In this document: positions 22,935 to 33,076 of the stretch, piece by piece
Layout of the letters: each line of letters starts with the position of its first letter
Numbering within the stretch: position 1 is the first letter of the stretch
NCBI GenBank assembly: GCA_047495785.1
Contig: JBLDXI010000001.1
Coordinates: forward strand, 3,100,001 to 3,164,000
Source: Lepidodermella squamata
Lineage: Eukaryota > Gastrotricha
DNA length: 64,000 nt
Reading direction: 5' to 3'
Made by a program: the position numbers and the translations under genes
The notes under the pieces: model-generated
Told to the model about the DNA's origin: nothing
The model's input: the letters and a program-made list of their open reading frames with translations, nothing else
Databases searched by the model: none

Positions 22935-24107
22935 ATGAACTTCCTCTTTGCTTTATTTCTGGAAAATGTTCTTGTGTGGCGTATTCTCTATTCGACATCT
23001 TTTGAATTCCAGCCGCCCAATTTTAGAAGCCTCGAGCTTATCCACTATTGCCCGAACGTTTCCTTCGAATCTTACACTCCATTATGCGTATCCAGTAACT
23101 TCTCAACAGACTCATGTCCGAAAGTAGAATTCATGGCCTCGCTACTTGCAGATCAATTGGAGCAAGTCAGTGATGCTGATGATTCAATGACACTAACAGG
23201 AGCTTTTTTCATTGAATGGGTAGTGAACTGTGCCAATTACACGCCATCCAAGCCCAATGCAATGTTTATCGGCGATAAGGACATCATTTGGACACCATTC
23301 ATACTGCATCTGAATTCAAAAGCCCCATTTGGCATCGAAATTGGATTTCAAAGACGCGTAACTGTTCGAACTGAGAATAACGGCAACCTGAGATTTCAAC
23401 TGCGAATATCTGGCGCGTTTATCACGGCTTGTGACATGGATTATGGGAAGTTTCCCTACGACACAGCTTACTGCAATTTCATATTCTCCATTCAAACTAC
23501 TTCTCGAATGGCACGAGTTTGGTTTAGGACAGACATGCAACAGTGGGCCGAAAACTGGGGTAATGATTGGCAACTAAAAGCGTGGAATGCCACGGTTGAG
23601 CGAGCAGCCTTCGCTTATTGGACCGCCGCTAAATTTGAACTAATCGTAGCGAGAAATCCGACTTATTTTGTGCTAAACGTCGCTTTGCCAATCGTTTTCC
23701 TAACTTGCCTCCAATTAGCTGGATTTTTGTTGAACCCTCGTGATGGAAACAGAACTGCATACATGGTCATGATTCTGTTGGCCTTAACTGTAGCCCAAAT
23801 GGACATTCTAAATCGGGTGCCTGCGAAGCCTACAACAACGATGCTTACGGACTACAACATGTCTTGTAATTTCTTATCAGCTGCTTGTTTGATCTATGCT
23901 ATGGCTATATCGGGTCTTAGTGAGTCTTACAAACATTGGTTCTGCTCTGAACTTAAATTGATAGGTGGAATCGGCTTCGTTATAACTCGAATCAGGCTGA
24001 TTGATGCTGCTGTTTTCATCATCGCCCTGACATCTTTGATTGGTATAACTGTGAACTTTTTCTGCTTCATGGAATCAGAAAAACTTTCGTGGCACAAATA
24101 TTGTTAG
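22935..24107 (+). CDS. Intronless Cys-loop channel without N-terminal modules, copy D
   Basis: A single open frame of about 390 residues from the ATG at 22935; a GTG in frame at 22920 is not a eukaryotic start. A short hydrophobic leader is followed by the ligand domain with C-x13-C (DMDYGKFPYDTAY), M1 (LNVALPIVFLTCLQLAGFLL), M2 (GNRTAYMVMILLALTVAQMD), M3, a short loop and M4. M2 has Asn at -1' and Met at 6', where copies A-C have Asp and Thr. The C-terminal tail after M4 ends WHKYC. No EGF or stalk exons are visible in the 374 bp upstream. Confidence 0.8.
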   Translation: MNFLFALFLENVLVWRILYSTSFEFQPPNFRSLELIHYCPNVSFESYTPLCVSSNFSTDSCPKVEFMASLLADQLEQVSDADDSMTLTGAFFIEWVVNCANYTPSKPNAMFIGDKDIIWTPFILHLNSKAPFGIEIGFQRRVTVRTENNGNLRFQLRISGAFITACDMDYGKFPYDTAYCNFIFSIQTTSRMARVWFRTDMQQWAENWGNDWQLKAWNATVERAAFAYWTAAKFELIVARNPTYFVLNVALPIVFLTCLQLAGFLLNPRDGNRTAYMVMILLALTVAQMDILNRVPAKPTTTMLTDYNMSCNFLSAACLIYAMAISGLSESYKHWFCSELKLIGGIGFVITRIRLIDAAVFIIALTSLIGITVNFFCFMESEKLSWHKYC

Positions 24108-24405
24108 ATTTATTTAATTATAGCAAAGCAAAGCCTGCTAGAAAGCTTTGGGATAATTATGTTAGATTACTAAATAAAAGACTCAATTCTTTTGTCGACC
24201 TCTTTCTTTCACCAGCCCGTTCTGGCTGTTTATTTTTAGCACACATAAATATTTGAGAAGAGAAGAAACATTAGATTGTATTTTAACGAAGTCTTTGCCT
24301 TGAAGACCGATGCCTTCAAACAAATATTTGATTTACATGATGGCATAAGGAAACTCGAGGGGAACTTGAAAAACACATTAAAAATCGCTCATCTTCCAAC
24401 AGAAA

Positions 24406-25563
24406 ATGCGATTTATCGAAATAGTTATAATTGTTACTTCAAGGATCCTGTTCGCTTTTTGCCTGATGCAAAATTTCAGAAGCTTGGAATTAATCGCTCA
24501 GTGTCCCGAAGTTTCCGCCGAGTCATACACCCCTCTTTGTACTTCAAGTGATTTCATAACCAGTGAATGCCCGAAACTTGAATTCACAGCTTCTTTCCTC
24601 ACGGACTATCTTGATGAGGTAAGTGACGACGAAGAATCAATGACTCTCGTTGGAGTTGTATTCTTCGACTGGGTGGTGCGATGTCCGAATTACAACGCTT
24701 CGATGCCGAATGCGATGTTTATCGGGAACATGGACCTCATTTGGACTCCTTTTATCGCTCATGTGAACTCAGAGGGCCCATATGGACTGGAGGTTGGTTT
24801 CCAGCGCCGGCTAACAGTTAGAACCGAGAAGAATGGTGATCTCAGATTTCAACTGAGAATTTCCGGGGCATTCGTAACCGCTTGTGACATGGATTACGGA
24901 AAGTTTCCTTATGACACTGCTCGCTGTAGCTTCCTTTTTTCAATTCAAACGACGGCTAAATTGACAAATGTTTGGTACAGAACAAATATGTCTGAATGGG
25001 CTGAAACTGTAGGGGATGAATGGAGACTCAAGTTGTGGGAAGCGTTTATCAAGGAAGCGGCTATGCCCTATTGGACTGCAGCTAGCTTTGAGCTCGTCAC
25101 CGCAAGGAATCCTCTTTACTTTGAGCTAAACTTCATTGTGCCGATCATTTTCCTATCGTGCCTGCAGCTCGCTGGATACGTGCTGAGCCCACGAAATGGC
25201 GACAGGACCGCATATATGGTGACTATACTCCTCTCGCTCACAGTAACTCAGATGGATATTGCGAACCGAGTTCCTGCGAAACCTACAACAACATTTCTGA
25301 CGGATTACATCATGGCATGCAATTTCCTGTCAGCTGTTTGCATGGTGCACGCCATGGCTATGTCTAGCTTATGCCTCTCTTATAAACGGTGGTACTGCGC
25401 CGAGGTTCAACTTTGTCGGAAGATTAGTCTGAAGATAAGTCGAGCGAGGCTAATCGACCTGATTGCTGTTTCAATCGCATTAATTGCGTTAGTTATGATG
25501 ACTGTGCGTTTTTTCTGCTTCACTGAAGTTGGTGATCTGTCGTGGTATCAGTATTCGTGCTGA
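24406..25563 (+). CDS. Intronless Cys-loop channel without N-terminal modules, copy E
   Basis: A single frame of 385 residues from the ATG at 24406. Residues 1-22 form a signal peptide; the ligand domain has C-x13-C (DMDYGKFPYDTAR); M1-M4 are present; M2 (GDRTAYMVTILLSLTVTQMD) has Asp at -1' and Thr at 6', unlike its neighbour D. It is paralogous to D along its full length, including the WYQYSC tail. It lies head to tail with D, 298 bp apart, which fits a tandem duplication, possibly of partner subunits. Confidence 0.8.
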   Translation: MRFIEIVIIVTSRILFAFCLMQNFRSLELIAQCPEVSAESYTPLCTSSDFITSECPKLEFTASFLTDYLDEVSDDEESMTLVGVVFFDWVVRCPNYNASMPNAMFIGNMDLIWTPFIAHVNSEGPYGLEVGFQRRLTVRTEKNGDLRFQLRISGAFVTACDMDYGKFPYDTARCSFLFSIQTTAKLTNVWYRTNMSEWAETVGDEWRLKLWEAFIKEAAMPYWTAASFELVTARNPLYFELNFIVPIIFLSCLQLAGYVLSPRNGDRTAYMVTILLSLTVTQMDIANRVPAKPTTTFLTDYIMACNFLSAVCMVHAMAMSSLCLSYKRWYCAEVQLCRKISLKISRARLIDLIAVSIALIALVMMTVRFFCFTEVGDLSWYQYSC

Positions 25564-26053
25564 CTAATGTGATTGAGAAGTTTTCATAAATACTGCGCTT
25601 CATAATTACGAAATAAATCGTCATCTATTTGAACTGTTCGTTCGAGCCAAAACGGTGTCTACTTAAATGTAATAAAATGAGCTAATCGGCAAAAGTATAG
25701 CCTATACCCGGTCAAGAAGCCATGGTTTTTAAATATAGGTTGAAATCGGTCATGTGTCGAATAAAAAAATTGGCTTATTTTATATATTTTTGGGAAGCAT
25801 GATTTTGAAGAAGGCTATGCGCATTGTTTTTCTACATAAATATCTTTTTGTCACTCTTCTATTCACAGAAAAACGCGCGTTTGCCGTTGTTGGCTGAGGC
25901 GCAAAGGAAATTGCGAGAATTTTGATATTACACCATCGGAAGATAAAAAGCGCTATGTAGGTAACCGACTAGAGGCGGGATTATTTGTTATCATTTCATT
26001 CAAGCCCGCCGAATCTGCACTTTCGTAGCTGTCAAGTTTTGGGAGTTAAGGCT
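25564..26053. other. Intergenic region between channel genes E and C
   Basis: No gene or element recognised; an AATAAA signal follows gene E near 25610. Confidence 0.4.
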
Positions 26054-28050
26054 ATGAGCTGGCACGATGAAAAGCGCTGGAAGCTTATACTTATCGTTAT
26101 TTTGAAAGGTTGAAATTCTCGACAATTCTCAGCAATCGAACTTCAGCTATGTTTTATAGCATCGCTTTACATCGATGCAGCGGCGGCTTGTAGCGTACTT
26201 GATTGGCAAAACGATCAAGTTGGAGTTGTATGGTGGAAATCACCAGTAACCTCATATGCTCTTATTGCCGACGGCAATTCGTGGAAATATACACAAACTG
26301 CAAAAATTCAATGTGCTGACGGGCGCTACAAAGAATCATATTGCGGTTGGAGTGATTGGGATGATACGTCGATAACAACTTTCAAATGCTGTAATGGAGG
26401 TTAGTATAAATGCTTCGTATAGAATCAACCTTATTTCAAACATTTCGTTGCATTCCTGGCTTCTTGTAATCCTCGACTATATTTTGTGCGATTTTCATCC
26501 AAACATGATCCACATCTAATTAATGTTCAGTTAACTGTGGACAATACGGAACTTGTTGGCGCGGAATTTGCAATTGCACGGACGGCTGGACAGGGTCATC
26601 ATGCAACATATTATGTGAGTTATTTATCGTCAATTACGCAACATGTAGATTTAGAAAACACTAAGCGCCACCGACAAGTTCAACAACATCCACAATGCTA
26701 CCAACGACTTCAACAACAACTACAACGACTACTATGATCCCATCGACATCAGCTATTCCAACAAAAACGCCGGTGATGCAAACGAACGCACCCCCTGCGG
26801 TCAATCAAGGGCCTTTCAATTATTCAAATTTTAAAACAGGTTCTTGAGATAACTCGCCTTTTCTCCTCTGCGCATAACCCACCGTTTTAGATGTCCCAAG
26901 TAGCTCGCTGTCAAACAATGATTTATTGGCACGAGTAATGCCTGAGATTCCGACCGAGAGACCATCCGCCGAATTCGTTGCATCTCAGTTGGCACGCGAA
27001 TGTACGGAAATCACCCCAGGAGCGAAACCTGCGCCAGAAAATAACGGCAAACCCAACGAAGTTCGGGTATACTTTCTGGGAAGTCGGCTGTCTGATATAG
27101 ATGACATGGAGGAGAGTGCGTCTTTACTTGCAACCCTACTTCTCTCCTGGCAAATTGACACATGCAGCTTCAAGAGTTTGGGAAACGGTTCGTCAAACAT
27201 CAATGAACGACTTTTCGTCACAACTACAAACGACGTATGGGTGCCTAAGGTGATGTTCACGTCGAGCACGGGTGACGTTTACATGAGCGAAGGTTACGGC
27301 GATGATTTATTGGGCACAATAACGAGGCGCTATCCATCTCCAAAAATTACGCTCACATTTTTCTGGACAAGGCAAGGCTTTTTCAAATCGGCGTGTGCTG
27401 TTGGCTTGCGAAAATTCCCATTCGACGAGCAACAGTGTCATTTCGTTTTTGCGTTTCAGCGATCTTCGAGTCTTGTCGATGTTCAGGATCCAAAATTTGT
27501 CTGCGCCCTTGATGAATCAACTGAATGGTCCTTTCCGCAGGACAGCTGTACGGTTTCAGTTAACTACTCACGGGTGAATGGCAACTACCCGGGCAGTGCG
27601 GTTGTCAGCTTCAGTTTGAAGGTTAACCGTCGTTGGAACTTCTACATAGCTAATCTGGTGGCTCCAAGTCTTGTTTTGACGGGAATGGAACTCGGAGCAT
27701 TCCTCATGCCACCGGAACTCCCTGATCGTCCAACTTTTGCTGTGACTATTGTCCTGGCTCTAACAGTCGCTCAAGCTGGTGTGCTGCAGGGTGTACCAAA
27801 AACATCACAGAGCATTCTGTTGAGCGATTACATTTTCCAGCTGTCGATGCTAGCTTGCTGTTGCACCTTGTACGAACTGTTGGCTTGCTGCTTGGCGAAT
27901 GGCGCGAGCGATGGCAAACATGCTAAGGCGGTGAAGATAGGTTGCGCTAAAATCACCCTAATTCGAGCGGTCGATGCCATCGTTTTTCTGCTAGCCGTTG
28001 CAGGGTTGACTGCCATTCATTTGAATGCTTATTTTATCATCACCGGGTAG
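26054..28050 (+). CDS. EGF-stalk Cys-loop ligand-gated ion channel, copy C
   Basis: Exons 26054-26108, 26160-26399, 26531-26614, 26666-26839, 26891-28050; all introns are phase 1 (51 bp except one of 131 bp); the product is 570 residues. It shares the module order of copies A and B, but the stalk differs: a Ser/Thr run of mucin type (TSTTTTTTTM) instead of the Pro-rich repeat. Cys module: CADGRYKESYC, FKCCNG. EGF-like half: GTCWRGICNCTDGWTGSSC. Receptor core: Cys loop C-AVGLRKFPFDEQQ-C, M1-M4 and M2 nearly as in A and B, with short M3-M4 loop. It is the most divergent of the three long copies, so the architecture predates the A/B duplication. Confidence 0.82.
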
Positions 28051-29189
28051 CAAGATTCAATTTATGAACAAAAAACTGGCCTTAAAAAACCGAGCGTGAG
28101 TCGTATATAGTTGATAGGTGAATTCTATCTAACATTTCGAATTTCGTATCCTGCACTCTTTTGCTTTGCTTATAGATCTAACTATTTCTCTATCTGTTAA
28201 ATAATAGCTAAATCAGTAAAACTATCGTTTGGCACTTTTAATGATTTTTCGAGTGATTTTTCGAACTTCAATTGCATGAAGATTAGCTTTTCTAGCTCAC
28301 TAATCTTTAGGGTCTAACTGAAGGCATGTTGAAAATCGAAGGTCATCGATATCATCCGAATTGCGAATTAATGCGAATTGACTATGTTTAGAAAGAATAT
28401 CGCCGGCTTCAAGTTATTGAAAAACAAATTTGTAAAATTTGAAATCGAAAAGGTGGATTTGCATGGCCGGTTTGCAGTGCAAGGAATCGAACCCCAAATG
28501 TGTAACATTTTTCCAGTGGAATGAAGTAACCAAGCCACAAGGCCCACCCAACACATAGGCGTGTTAAAAGTGCTATATATATGCGGCGATATATTGATCG
28601 ACAGCGGAACGTGGATGATTCATCTTTAATGCATTCAGTTATTCAATGAAATATATTGAATCAATCGCGCAAAGCGTCTGGTAATATTCCCATTGGCAGC
28701 AAAAGTTTGTTGACTTGGAATAGGACGAACTTCGAACTTCAAGAAAAGCTGGATTCGGATCAACACATTTGCGACGAATATTTTTCATTTGGAAATAAAA
28801 AATATTGGCCCAAAAAGTTTGCTCTTTTGAGTGGGTAATTCGTTTGCTCTATTGTGCGATTTTCTCAGCTACGGTAAAAAGTGGCTGCGCTATGGGCTAA
28901 ATACAAGAATGAAAAATATGGTGCACCATGAGGATTCGAACTCCGAATCTTGGAATAATAAGCCATGTTTTTTTATCCCCTACTCCAAGCATGCCTATGC
29001 CATTAACAGTTTCTAGAAATGGACGCATTAGCGAAATATGGATTTTTTCGGGGCGGTTTCCTCAAGCCATTGGCGTTGTGGATGAAAAACATGCGCATAA
29101 ATGGAAAATCACCAGATTTTCATACTTTTCCAACCGCTTTTGCTGATTCATCACAACGTCTGGCGCCATCCAACGCCTAAAAATTGATA
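28051..29189. other. Intergenic region with two tRNA-like remnants
   Basis: No protein gene supported. On the minus strand 28474-28548 has a good B box (GGGTTCGATTCC) and an A-box-like TGGCTTGGTTA, and 28920-29010 has GAGTTCGAATCC. Neither folds into a full cloverleaf by eye, so they look like tRNA-derived SINEs or pseudo-tRNAs. Confidence 0.4.
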
Positions 29190-29496
29190 GTGCCATTGTG
29201 TTTGAGGTTGTAAGTTGAAAAAATCCGCACGCTGATTGGTCAGTTGGCTCGTATCCATGACTCCGCCTTGCTACTTGATCGTACGATCTATATAATTTGT
29301 GGCTTTTATTATTTTTATGAAGGCCGTATCGTAGCACGCGTTTCCAACAAATGCGTAAAACCATTCATAAAAAGATATTTTTTGCAAACATTTTATGGAT
29401 CGCACGATCAAGTAGCAAGGCGGAGTCATGGATACGAGCCAACTGACCAATCAGCGTGCGGATTTTTTCAACTTACAACCTCAAACACAATGGCAC
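29190..29496. repeat. Near-perfect 99 bp inverted repeat
   Basis: The arm 29190-29288 returns inverted at 29398-29496 with about one mismatch (GTACGATC against GCACGATC), around a 109 bp AT-rich spacer. Because of this, both strands encode the same chance peptide. Confidence 0.85.
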
Positions 29497-30605
29497 TTTA
29501 AACATTGAAGGTGTACTCTAAACGCAAAAATATTGTTAAGGTGACGGGTACTCGCGATCACGGGATGATGACCGACGACCCGACTTTTATTTAGGCTAGT
29601 ACGATTAAGCAAAAACACGCCCGAACGTAGGAAAACTAAGGCTTTTCATTGAAGGCTAAAGCTAACTAATTTAAGATCTCCGAAACGGTAGATGATGTTT
29701 TCCAGTAAAATTGGGCTTTTTATAGCCACTTCAAGGCAACAGGTGCTGCGCCGTAAAGATGTGGCTAAGACAGTAAACAGGGCGGTGGCGTCACACATAT
29801 CGTTTGAAGTCAACTTTCAACATTGAAAGTATATTCTCTCCAAAGAGCATGGTGGCGCGTTGCTCAAGTCAATGTGCTGTGAAACCAAGGCAGCGCGGCC
29901 TGTAGCTGTGAGGTATGCCAAGTACATGACACGTGAAAACGACGAAAGGCCTTTGAGTAAATTGCTGATTGTAAGGATTCACCTGTAGTTATTTAACTTG
30001 TAATCACTATCTGAGGATAATGCATGATTAGGCCTAATTTTGCTCACCGCTCTAAGATGTACTTTACACAACTAATTCTGTTGAAAGTACACTTTAAACG
30101 AGTACACTTTCAACGTTTAAAGTGCACTATCAATGTTTAGAGTGTACTTATTTCAACGCAGCGCTCATGTTGAAAGTACACTTTACATGGCGGTCAACTT
30201 TCAATGCAACATGAATAAGCCCAGTGGTTCCTTCAGCCGCGCTGCCAACGATTTGGTATATTTAGTCCAAGGAATCTCACTTTTATCAATGGTGACTCAC
30301 GATTGCATCATCTTGAATCAGATTGCATCATATCTTATCTAGAAAGTTCTGCCAAGCCATAAAACGGCACAATTTTTATTAGAAATCTCATTTTACTCTT
30401 AATGTCTCTTGTGTTATGTCCCCTTTATTTGATATTATCAGCTAATCATATCTACAACTCCAGCTTACACCTCCTCAATTAGTTATATATGCCCGGTGAC
30501 AACTGCCAACACTTATAATTGAAATAATACATACAAATAATAGGTACCTAATATTATTTTAGGTTTTTTTAATTTCGGAGATTATATTAAACTTAGCGAG
30601 GCGAT
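29497..30605. repeat. Region with an array of AAGTACACTTT-type motifs
   Basis: Between about 30070 and 30190 the motif GTTGAAAGTACACTTTAAAC and close variants occur at least four times in both orientations; related pieces appear at about 29500-29520 and 29810-29835. No gene is supported. The last ~250 bp are the upstream part of a duplicated unit that carries the next gene. Confidence 0.45.
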
Positions 30606-30998
30606 ATGCCTTGGAGTGATCCGGTGAAGTTGGACGAGGGCTTCGCAAAAAAAGTCCCCGCCAAGCATGGTGTGTATGAAATCGGATATATATATGCCGG
30701 AGAATTCATACGGAGGTACATCGGTCGCGCCGTTGGGTCGAACGTAACTTTGCGATCACGCTTCAAAGACCATGCCTCTGGAGATGGAAATCAAGAAGTT
30801 GGGCGACATCTCGAGAATCGTATCAATAACAACCTACATTTCAGATATATGTGTCGCAATAATCCTGCTTGCTTTGAAGCTAGACAACTCAAGAAACATG
30901 GTTATGGTGAAGAAAATACTCGTTACCCGTGGAACAGTAGATCCGAATCCACGGAATTTTGTAACAACCATAGATGTAAATGTAAATATTGTAAGTAG
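30606..30998 (+). CDS. Small stand-alone GIY-YIG nuclease-like protein, copy 1
   Basis: 130 residues, one exon. GVYEIGYI...RRYIGRA forms the GIY-YIG pair, followed by the conserved Arg (SRFKDH), a Glu in CFEARQL fitting the metal-binding residue, and YPWNSRSE near the end. The tail is Cys-rich (CNNHRCKCKYC), possibly metal binding. GIY-YIG domains cut DNA using a single metal ion; the substrate here is unknown. A TATATTAA lies about 25 bp before the ATG and AATAAA near 31010. Confidence 0.75.
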   Translation: MPWSDPVKLDEGFAKKVPAKHGVYEIGYIYAGEFIRRYIGRAVGSNVTLRSRFKDHASGDGNQEVGRHLENRINNNLHFRYMCRNNPACFEARQLKKHGYGEENTRYPWNSRSESTEFCNNHRCKCKYCK

Positions 30999-31596
30999 TA
31001 ATTAACGAATAAAATTGTATTATTATGATTGGGTTCATTTTTTAAACCAAGATTTCTAAAAGTTCAACTTGGGCGTCAACCTAAAAATTTTAACAGTTTA
31101 CAAAATAAAGGTGGGAAAGATGAGGATGTGTCAAGCGAAAGATTATATTGCTGCTTTCCGTCTCGAAGAAGCGACTCACAATTTGCTCTTCTTTCTACGA
31201 CATATACTATTCGCTTCCAAAGATTCTCACTTTTGCATCAATCCTGTGAGTCATCATTTTGCATCATCTTGAAATGGATTGCATCATGTCTTCTAGAAAG
31301 TTCCTCCTCTAGAAAGTTCTACCAAATCTAATTAAACCGCATTTTCCTCTTAATGTCTCTTATGTTTGATTTCTCCTCTATTTGATATTATCAGCTAATT
31401 ACATCTAACTCGAGCTAACACATTTTCCTAAATAAGTCTCTGAATTTGTTGTTACATGCCTGGTGGTGACTGGTGACACCTGTCGACATTCATAATTGAA
31501 ATAATTGAAGTAGCACATAATAGGTAATAATATTATTTACAGATACTTTCAGATTTTCTTGAATTCTAGAGATTATATAAAAGTTAGCGAGGAGAT
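30999..31596. repeat. Spacer belonging to a ~990 bp tandem duplication
   Basis: The sequence before each GIY-YIG copy (about 30290-30605 and 31240-31596) and after each copy (about 31010-31160 and 32010-32160) can be aligned by eye. The duplicated unit is therefore about 990 bp and includes promoter, gene and 3' end. Confidence 0.65.
31570..31596 (+). promoter_or_regulatory. TATA-like box before GIY-YIG copy 2
   Basis: TATATAAAAG sits about 20-25 bp before the ATG, with the conserved leader AGTTAGCGAGGAGAT. Copy 1 has TATATTAAAC in the same place. This leaves almost no 5'UTR, so either transcription starts right at the gene or the box acts differently. Confidence 0.35.
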
Positions 31597-31968
31597 ATGC
31601 GTTGGAGTAAACCGGTGAAGTTGGACGAGGGCTTCGCAAAAAAAGTCCGCGCCAAGCAGGGTGTGTACGAAATCGGATTTATAAGGGCCGGCGATTTCAA
31701 TCCGAGGTACATCGGTCGCGCCGTTGGGTCGAACGTAACTTTGCGATCACGCTTCAAAGACCATGCCTTTGGATCTGGAAATGAATACGTTCGGAACTAT
31801 CTTCGCTCCGCTGTCCGCAACAACCTGTATTTCAGATCTATGCGTTGCGCTGATCCTGCTTGCTTTGAAGCTCAACAGCTCGGGCAATATGATTATGGTC
31901 CAAATACTCGTTACCCGTGGAACAGTAGATCCGAACCCACGGATATCTGCAATAACCTGCAACTATAG
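31597..31968 (+). CDS. Small stand-alone GIY-YIG nuclease-like protein, copy 2
   Basis: 123 residues; keeps GVYEIGFI...PRYIGRA, SRFKDH, CFEAQQL and YPWNSRSE. Compared with copy 1, the Cys-rich tail is missing: a 7-nt insertion (duplication of CTGCAAC-like sequence near 31955) shifts the frame to an early stop, while the tail codons remain just downstream in another frame. The catalytic residues are intact, so the copy may still work. Confidence 0.72.
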   Translation: MRWSKPVKLDEGFAKKVRAKQGVYEIGFIRAGDFNPRYIGRAVGSNVTLRSRFKDHAFGSGNEYVRNYLRSAVRNNLYFRSMRCADPACFEAQQLGQYDYGPNTRYPWNSRSEPTDICNNLQL

Positions 31969-33076
31969 ATGTGAAGATTGTCAGTAATAATTCTAGCAAT
32001 AAAACTATAATATGAATATTAGGTTTATTTTCTAACCAAGTTCTTCAATGGTTAATTCAGGCGTCAACCCAGAAATGTTTAATATGTCACTAAAACAAGG
32101 TGGGAAAGATCATTGGCCATGCGGAAGATAATATTGATGCACTCCGTCTCAAAGACGGCAAGCGACTCACGGCTGATTTCTGACTGTTTAGCAAAGTTTG
32201 TTGATTTTGCGAGTTTTATAAGAATGTCAACGTTCCTCAATCGACAGTTTCAGGTGTTATTATACAATATTCGAGTTATAAATCTGAGGTTGATATCACG
32301 ATAAATATCAGTCTGAAGGCTGAAGGCTGACACCCGGATATGGTTGTTATCCGGCGTCAAATCCGGATAACAAGGATATTTATTAATTTTTTTTTTAATT
32401 TTGCTATTTATTTCGGTGATCTAATATTCCTTCTTTTTATCAAGACCATCGAACTCAAAATAATATTGCACGTGTTTTTTAAGCGATTTGTTATTATTTA
32501 TCGGTAAACAAAAACAAAATGGCGCTAATCATACCAGAAGTGCAAGAACAAGGGGCGCCAAACACTCGAATCAGAACTCACCTGTTTATTTTGCGTTTCT
32601 TTTCACCAGTCACCTATATCGCGGTATGATTCCGCGTGTAATTAATTTTGCGCTAAAATATTGACAGGTGTAAGTATACAGTACAACTACCTAATACACA
32701 CCTTATGGATGTATGTTATTGTTTTCCACGAATACAAAATCGACCATGCGCAGTTGGCAGGCTGCTGTGAATAAGCAAGGCACGCGTTGCCAAGACGCCA
32801 TCGATAATAAGCCATCGATAGGCTGCGATCGATTGGCTGCTGTGTAAGAATGAGATTCCCCTTTTCATTACAAAAACCCACCGCCTTTTGTTCTCTCGCA
32901 AAAGTATTTCATCTCTGTGTGTTTTATCACACTTGATGTTGTTTTAATTCACCTTAAAAAAAAGTATTGCTCTACCTACTCATCGTTTGAAGGGCTCTTC
33001 TATAGCAATTATTTGATTAATCTTGTAGATAGAACAATGGATATACTTATGTTTTCAATTAATTGACGGTTCAACA
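31969..33076. other. Intergenic region
   Basis: The first ~190 bp repeat the 3' flank of GIY-YIG copy 1. The rest shows no supported gene. Minus frames at 32687-32901 lack motifs. Confidence 0.4.

Noticed and set aside
28474-29010. Two functional tRNA genes
   Set aside because: B boxes are good but acceptor and anticodon arms do not pair; they fit SINE or pseudo-tRNA better.
29244-29501. An 85-codon frame matching a minus-strand peptide
   Set aside because: Both frames come from the arms of one inverted repeat.
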